Positions 57,431-64,000 of a stretch of 64,000 nucleotides of DNA are shown piece by piece. The first letter of the stretch is position 1. Each line of letters starts with the position of its first letter. The translations under genes and the position numbers were made by a program. Under the pieces are notes generated by a model. That model searched no databases. It worked only from the letters and a program-made list of their open reading frames with translations, and was not told the DNA's origin. Source of the stretch: Filosporella fistucella (taxonomy: Eukaryota > Ascomycota > Leotiomycetes > Helotiales); the NCBI GenBank assembly GCA_030077755.1, contig JAQJZZ010000010.1, positions 1,488,001 to 1,552,000 of the forward strand, given 5' to 3'.

Positions 57431-58864
57431 AATTCTTCATCCGTCCTTTTGAGGTCCCAGGAAAGTAGGTTTGATCATTGAGCGACAAGCTATTTGAGGT
57501 ATTGTGAGACAGATGGGGTAGAGGAATGGAGACGAGCGTGAGGCGGCGGCGGCCGTGATGATTATTATTTTGTGCCAGGACACAATAAATTATGGTCCTG
57601 AAGAGCTCCACGTATATACCATAAAGTTGGAAACGGAAATAAGTGTACGATAGGGAACCGTGGAGCGAATGATGCTGTTCAACCCAAACGGCAAATGTGC
57701 GCGTGACGTATTGCTATAAAGAGAAAAAGCAGAATATATCTCCAGACATTGGAATGAGGCTCGCAGGAAGGTAGCTGTCGAGACCAATAGAGATCCTGCA
57801 TGGGGGTTCAGTAACTTCGAATGAGGCGAAGTATTTGAAACTTACACATAGGCAGCAGCACTAAGTGTGAAAAGTTGGTGATTGTGAGCAGGTGATTGAG
57901 ATAGGAGTATCCCGGACTCGAAGACATGAATGGGAAATCTTACTAGGAGGGCGACATGACGGAATTGTGAATATCTTTCCTTACCACATGCTCGCCCTGC
58001 TGGCTGCATCCGCGAGACCGGATGGTACGAGCATATGAGCCTTTTTACTGTACGAAGTCGAAGTAGCGCTCCTTCGCCTTAAGCCTGGTGGTACATCGCA
58101 CCTTCCTCTCTTGGGGTGGGAGGGACAGGGAGATGGTTCCAATTGTCATGACAGTAAGCTGAAATCAGGCAACCACAATTTGGGCCCGCTCCGCCCGTAC
58201 ATAACACGCTACCAATGTGCTGTACCGCCTGAGGTTAGATGGATCTGCGAAGAGGTCTCTTGAAGCCTAAGGCATTTTTTCAGGCTGTGCAGTGCAGGTC
58301 TACGGGGCTTGAAGTGGACGATCCGGGCAGTGCTATGAAATGGAAGTTTCTCATCCTGGCCTGGTCTGTCTGCACTCTCTCGTCATCTTCAACACCTCAT
58401 GCTCTCGTTTCCGAATTTTATACTGCCATATTTCAACACCACCTCGATTTATCCCATCACTTCAATTTGATTCCCTTCAACTCATCCCAGACAACATATC
58501 ACTGCTTCTATTCACATCGCGGTCCAAGTTTTTCAAGTATTACAGCTCAACCCATCCATTAGAATTGTCCAACCATGTTCTCTTACTCACTCTACTCAAT
58601 TTCACTCTCATGATTATGGCGGCGGCGACCCATTTCTGACATCTCTGGACTGCCAACCGATTGTCCTGGAGATCTCCCAACGCTGCCAATCCTCTGTCGC
58701 ACATACTGGATATTGAATCCAATACACGTGATATCCACACTGTGCATCGAGGAACAATTCAACAACGCAGACTAGAATCTCAACCTAATATACACTCATA
58801 TTGATACCCATTTCCTACCACCCTGACCTGGTCCAACTCGATATCTATCCGAGTCACGAGCGAA
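57431..58864. other. Divergent promoter region, no gene supported
   Basis: 1.43 kb between the membrane-protein start and the transporter start. Frames at 57590-57787 (minus) and 58239-58639 (plus) lack domains; the pyrimidine-rich 58360-58580 stretch probably belongs to the transporter leader. Undetected 5' exons of the minus-strand gene may lie in 57440-57620. Confidence 0.45.
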
Positions 58865-61345
58865 ATGGCAGACGGAGTTGATACCAGCCAAATTAAAGAA
58901 TGGCGGTCTGTTGTCACACTTATTGTCTTCGTTTTAACCAGTAAGTTTCCTTGTACGAAACAAGTATTCATCATCCCTTTACCAATCACGCTGTATATCG
59001 TTTCAGCAGACTAACGTAGTTTTCAGATATCGTTGTGCTCTTTCCATTTCATATCCCAATATGGATCCCAAGAGTTCTTTCCAACGGCTTCTTGGATATA
59101 TTGAGTTCCCTCCGCATCATATTGCCCAGAAAAGTCCGTACTCAGCCCAAAATCAATGATGGCCAAAAAGAGAGAGAAAATTTTTTCGTCCGATTAAACT
59201 TCCCTCTCAACTTCGTAACTGCACCGTTGATAGCAGACCTCTTTTTGCTTGCAATCCTTGCAATTGGCCGAAAGGAAGTCCATGTATGTGAATGATTATT
59301 CGCGCATACTTATATCCCAAGGATGTCCTATATTCTGGACGTCCCTCTGAATATTCCGAACCCTGAAAGATAGGCATGCTGACATGCACATGTTGATTTT
59401 GTAGGACGGCACCCTCGGAGCCGACAATATATCTCCCATCGATATCATGGCATTCTTCATTACCTTGGCTTATATTGCAATTTCCATCGACGCATCGGGT
59501 TTGATTCGCTATCTCGCTTTCAAAGTCCTACAAAAAGGAGGAGAAGTTGGACACAGGCTCTTCTTCTACCTATACGTTTTCTTCTTCCTGTTGGGTAGCT
59601 TCATTGGTAATGATCCCATTATCCTATCTGGTACAGCTTTCCTGGCCTACATGACGCGTGTTTCGAGCAACATTATTCATCCAAGAGCCTGGATTCACAC
59701 TCAATTTGCAATTGCCAATATCGCGTCAGCTATTCTGGTATCGTCCAATCCGACTAATCTTGTTCTCGCTGGCGCCTTCAACATCAAGTTTATCGAGTAT
59801 ACAGCGAACATGATTGTTCCTGTCGTTGTAACTGCAATTGTTCTTTTGCCGTTCTTACTTTACATTGTGTTCGCAGACCCCAGCCTAATTCCATATTCCA
59901 TCAAGATGCATGAATTGTCACCTGAGGCCCGAGCTCGACAACCCGTCAATCCAAATATTCCCAACGCGCGAGGTGCTGCTGCGGAAGAGGAAAGAATGCT
60001 CGCAGATAATGAGCAAGGCAGACTTCTTTCTTTGGAGGAAATCATGAATCCATTTCTGGACAAAGGCGGCGCTGCCTTTGGCGCCGTGATAATGACTGCC
60101 ACTTTGGTTACCGTTCTAGCTTTGAACGCTGCAAGTCAACACAAGGCCGAATATCCAGTCTTCTGGGTGACTTTACCCGCCGCATTCGTTATGTTCTGCT
60201 GGGATGTTGGATTCGGCTGGTGGCACAGGCACGAAACTCGTGCCATAGCGTTGAAAGGCCGTCAAGAAGTTGAGCAGGCTCGAGCTGATCGGATAGTGCG
60301 TGAGGACAACGAGGACAACGAGGATCAACCCCAACGCACGACGTTGCCAGAGAAGGTTGTACATATATAATCCAATTAGAGAAAATAAATGCTGACATGA
60401 TTATAGACGAGCGGGGAAGGGCCCACAATGACAGGACCTGACATAATGCTGGAGGTCATTGACCACAACAGTCAGCCAACATCTCTACCAATTTCAACTT
60501 CTGCTGTGGAATCGAAGACGAGGATAGAAGATGAGGAAGGGCGAAGCAACTCTACCCTTCAAACTTCCTTGAGTCAGGATCGACAGAGGCAGACCCTCTC
60601 GACCCTGATCTCTGACGGGTATAAGTGGTCTCAAGAAACATTCCCGACTGTGACAACTGTGGCAGCGCATCTCCCATTTGCACTGATACCCTTTGCCTTT
60701 GCAAGTAAGTATAGTTCACTAGCTGGCTCGCTATGATATCTGTTTGCAGCATGAATTTTGAGCTCCGGATTGTGTAACGGCTACTAACCAATTATATTTA
60801 GTGTTCGTTTTGGTACAAGCCTTAGTCTCACGAAGTTGGGTCAACGTATTTGCTTACGGGTGGGATCATTGGGTGAATAACACCGGTACTGTTGGAGCGA
60901 TAGCTGGTATGGCTTTCATCTCGGTCATTCTTTGCAATGTGAGTTTGCTTCTATCAACCTTGCCCTATTATATAGCCTCCTAATCCTCCTTCGTCTTTAG
61001 TTTGCGGGAACAAATATCGGCACTACTATCTTGCTATCCCGAGTCATACAGGCATGGCAAAAGATTCACGACATCAACCAAATCCCGATAACTAATCGGA
61101 CGTTCTGGGCGACGGTCTATGCTATGGCACTTGGTGTCAATTATGGTGCATTTAGCACCGCCTTCAGTGCATCCTTGGCAGGTCTACTCTGGCGCGACAT
61201 ATTGTCTAAGAAGCATATCCATGTCAAACGTCTGGAATTCGCTCGGGTGAATCTTCCCATTATCGCAATCGCGATGGCCATCGGTTGCACTGTCCTTGTT
61301 GGGGAGATTTACATCGTGAGAGATAATTCTCCTTACAACAAATGA
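58865..61345 (+). CDS. ArsB/NhaD-type (ion transporter superfamily) anion permease
   Basis: 688-residue membrane transporter. Exons 58865-58940, 59027-59283, 59405-60358, 60407-60704, 60802-60938 and 61001-61345; introns 86, 121, 48, 97 and 62 bp with good donors. Hydrophobic spans cover residues 15-40, 75-100, 115-340 and 470-680, about eleven to twelve in all. Two inverted signature loops are seen: SFIGNDPIILSGTAFLAYM with SSNPTNLVLAGAFN in the first half, and GTNIGTTILLSRVIQAW in the second, the helix-hairpin anion-binding pattern of the ArsB/NhaD/CitM group. A hydrophilic loop of about 110 residues between the halves contains an acidic repeat (EDNEDNEDQ). Substrate could be arsenite, a dicarboxylate or another anion; no ars genes are nearby to decide. 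Intron 3 could start two bases earlier in the same phase at GTTGTA. Confidence 0.88.
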
Positions 61346-61370
61346 AGTGTTTTTCATGAAGCATTGTTGA

Positions 61371-61376
61371 AATAAA
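61371..61376 (+). terminator. AATAAA polyadenylation-signal candidate, transporter gene
   Basis: AATAAA lies 26 nt after the transporter stop codon, just before the 3' end of the convergent SDR. Confidence 0.35.
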
Positions 61377-61456
61377 GAGGCTATTTCTTGATAGCATATA
61401 ATTGGGACTCTCCCATATTCTAAACATTCCAGAGGTAGCGCCTGTTTGACCTTTCA

Positions 61457-62642
61457 TCAAGCTAGAGAAGGTACGCGTTTGGCAGCCTCATCTTGTTTCT
61501 CTACACCCCTTATGTCTTGGAACACCTTCTGTGTATGCTTCCAGACATCGTCTGCCACTCCGATATCTCTCAGACTGGCTAACAATCCCAGCACGGCTGT
61601 CGATGCACTTTTACAATTCCAATCAACTGAATATACTCCACTGCCAATGTCACCTGATGTCCCAATCGCGATCTTGAGTTCATCTTCAATTGCCACCCCA
61701 TCTACTCCGCCAGTTTTAGGAGGAAACATAGCACTTGTCGCCAGGAAGAGATGCCTCTCGCCGCTCTCATCTATGGGAACGAGTACATCTATAGCTGCTG
61801 CAGGAGGGCCTTCCAGGTTCCTCCACAGTCCCGTTTGAACAGTGCCCGGATAATCGTGTATAAAACTGACTTCGGGCGCTGTCTTGGCTACGACTTCAAG
61901 ACCAAAGGTGATCAGGGTGGTAAGATGGCCCCGGAGAGCGGGAAGGGGAACTCGGAGGGCAGGGAAATCTGTTGTATCGAGGGTGCCCTCCTTGGTGCCA
62001 CCTGCAACCGTGACGATACGCCGAAGGGAGGGAGCCTGTCGTATAAGTGGAAGCAAATTTACCATGAATCTTACACGAGAATAATAGTTCAGAGCTGCCA
62101 ACAAGTGTATATTCTCAGATGTTTCTGAAGTTCATTGTCAGCGCATGTCCCACTCAATACGACATATGGAGTCTGTTGAGCTTCATACCTTTTCGATCAA
62201 AACTTGCAATCCCAGAGCTGATAAATAGTATATTTAAGGTCTTTTCCTTCGCCTTGATTTCCTCGCACACCTCGTCAACAACACTTATCAAGCTTATATC
62301 TGCCTTTCTAAATATGTATTCACCCTCGGGGTTCAATGCCTTGCACACCAAGACAATGCGGTCCGCGGCTTCTCTATATTATGAATCAGAACTTTTCTCG
62401 AGGAGGCGCGCGACTCGATCGGTTCTTCGTCCCGAATATCATCGCGAGGAAGAGAAAGAAAGGGTAGTGTCCTACTTAGAACGGCCAATAAAATATGCTT
62501 TTGGCCGGACAGACCGTTTTGCAAACTCCTTCAGAGTAGCTTCACCAATTCCACTAGTGGCCCCGACGAAAACCGCAACTAGAGGGGGAAGAGTGGAAGA
62601 GATGCGAGAATTCGAGGCCTGGACTTCGGAGAGGGACACCAT
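61457..62642 (-). CDS. Short-chain dehydrogenase/reductase (fungal SDR with C-terminal extension)
   Basis: 339 residues; exons 62642-62476, 62373-62189 and 62124-61457, introns 102 bp (GTAGGA...ATATAG) and 64 bp (GTATGA...CTTCAG). They rejoin FIGRSK-EAADRIV and SFDRK-ETSENIHLLAALNYYSRVRF. The Rossmann motif is VGATSGIGEAT (about 27-37), then NILFISSGIASF and LRRIVTVAGGTKEG. The classical YxxxK is not found; the family has ALNYYSRVRFMVNLLP near that position, with SR..F in place of K. FPGTV-like YPGTVQTGLW and a C-terminal YSVDWNCKSAS region match a widespread ascomycete group annotated as NAD(P)-binding proteins. It converges with the transporter, 111 bp apart. No cofactor or substrate is assigned. 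Confidence 0.85.
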
Positions 62643-63228
62643 TGCGATGGTTGCAGTGAAATGTATTTAATGTTTGGGGGGCTAGGTCCTATATTTATAG
62701 ATAAGGCCTTATGATTATGTGTATAGTAGCTTGGTACTATTCCTGTGAGTCAATGTACATATTGTATTGACGAACGCCGACCCTGCAGGAGCATTCGCCG
62801 ATACTGCCTTAGTCGAATGCACCACCCCACATCTGGACTTTAAGACGGATTGCTATTGTAAGCAGCCTCTTTGCCAAATTAGGCCAAAGGTAATAAACTT
62901 GTCCTTACCTAGACATTAATCATACCCCTTTTCTCCAAGATGGAGACGAAGAATTAAGGCATTTGTGACATAATAGCTGATGTTAGAGTTAGGATTGGAA
63001 AATAAAGTCCCATTAAATCTGATAACAAAATTGTAATTTCACATATTCACAAAGAATGGGACTTATTCGAAATGCAGATTTTACCTGGCGAAATGCAGAC
63101 TGTTTTTCATTGATGATTCTGTCATAATCACACCAGTGTTGAGAGTAGCATATTTCTCCCAGCGCAGCCGACCAAATGCCCATCATTCCTTCACAAGTAG
63201 ACCTTCGCGGAGAATGAGATACCCCTTT
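62643..63228. other. Intergenic, no gene supported
   Basis: 586 bp of AT-rich DNA between two minus-strand genes, containing the SDR promoter. Nothing else seen. Confidence 0.5.
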
Positions 63229-63976
63229 CTAGGAAGTAGCCGGACCCCAAGATTGAGAATTGTTTGCAAGTCCTTGAGAAGATGCGGGCATTTGGGATGC
63301 AGCCAATCTTCCGTGGAAAGCCGATGATGGTGGAATACCTGGAATGTACGGACGACTGTTGACGTGTTCATCACACTCTGTCTTGCTGTCGAATGTATGG
63401 ACTCGATCGTAGACTGCATCAGAACTCCATCCTCCAGTCCAAAATGTGTCTTGAACCCATTGTGACCAGTTTGGATAGCCGATGATTGAATCAATAGTGA
63501 GGTCTGAAACTGGAAGATTTTCTGCTCCTGGTCCTCCACCACACAAAACCCGGCCCTGAACAACCATGACCTTGCCGTCTGGTCCGAGGAATGGTTGACC
63601 ACAGTGTGGGACGAAGTCGGCTCTGCGTCGAAGCTTGAGGTTCTGCTTGAAGGGCATTTGAAAGAGGCTACCCTCCCAGACCTCAAGAAATCCCATTCCC
63701 CTACCCACAAGGATCAAGCCGATGTAATGGTCTGACAGTTTGTCTTTGACACTGGAACACCACAGTTAGTTCGTGTTATGTTCTATGGCTCGGATGGAGA
63801 AGAGCATTCCCACTGCTGTATGTGAAGTTCTTCTTCCGCAATGAGAGATTTCTGAGAAGTTCTTACATGAAACCATCTTTGGCCAGGTTAATCAGGTCTT
63901 TGATGTGGATGGTGCCAGCGGGTTGGTCGAAGACATGGCGCAACGCCACTTCGCTCTTGGATGGAAGGGGGGTCAT
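63229..63976 (-). CDS. Uncharacterised protein at the right edge
   Basis: Exons 63976-63867 and 63751-63229, joined over a 115-bp intron (GTAAGA...CTAACT...TTCCAG) to give 210 residues from MTPLPSKSEVALRHVFD. The core LINLAKDGFIVKDKLSDHYIGLILVGRGMGFLEVWEGSLFQMPFKQ and RADFVPHCGQPFLGPDGKVMVVQGRVLCGGGPGAENLPVSDLTID looks folded and Gly-rich, but no family is recognised. No signal peptide. The ATG at 63976 is 24 bases from the window end, so an additional upstream exon cannot be excluded. Confidence 0.6.
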
Positions 63977-64000
63977 GTTTGAAGGTGTCTGGAAGTGTTT

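Overview
The window is nuclear DNA of a filamentous ascomycete (Pezizomycotina). The evidence is the gene set and gene structure: an alpha-aminoadipate reductase for the fungal lysine pathway, a HET-domain protein, a Zn2Cys6 regulator, GH15 and GH28 secreted hydrolases, a SART1/Snu66 splicing factor and a mitochondrial ribosomal protein. Genes lie on both strands without operons, and introns are short (about 40-180 bp) with GTRNGT donors and CTAAC/CTGAC-like branch sites. A leotiomycete is my guess only. All exon joins were derived by hand from splice motifs, reading frame and family similarity.

Layout. 0-5 kb is mostly non-coding apart from a small secreted cysteine-rich precursor (2992-3484, minus). 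5.1-12.7 kb holds LYS2, a type II membrane protein and a SET-domain protein. 13.6-15.2 kb is a decayed 6-phosphogluconate dehydrogenase copy. 16.0-17.7 kb is an intronless CoA-disulfide-reductase/rhodanese fusion. 18.4-22.8 kb groups an aldo-keto reductase, a cytochrome P450 and a short-chain dehydrogenase, followed by SDR relics (23.6-24.3 kb). 25.5-28.2 kb has a RidA protein and a HET-domain protein. 28.4-31.7 kb has two uncharacterised proteins and nicotinamide riboside kinase. 32.4-36.7 kb has a secreted protein and a six-exon glucoamylase with CBM20. 39.3-48.1 kb has SNU66/SART1, a GT8-like glycosyltransferase, a SprT-like metalloprotease and bL28m. 49.3-54.5 kb has an exopolygalacturonase, an F-box-like protein and a Zn2Cys6 factor. 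55.4-64 kb has a multispanning membrane protein, an ArsB/NhaD-type transporter, another SDR and a partial or complete uncharacterised gene at the right edge.

The most unusual item is at 2992-3484. After a terminal intron is removed, the predicted 146-residue protein is a signal peptide plus three tandem defensin-like (CSalphabeta-type) cysteine modules. The modules are joined by KR-EA / GR-EA linkers of the kind cut by Kex2 and Ste13-like peptidases. The last module carries all six cysteines of the defensin pattern; the first two have lost cysteines, in each case Cys to Tyr. Secondary points of interest are the multi-lesion GND pseudogene with retained introns, the SDR graveyard next to an intact P450-SDR-AKR group, a GC-AG intron, four introns hidden in open frame, and a GH28 gene whose usual splice donor appears lost.
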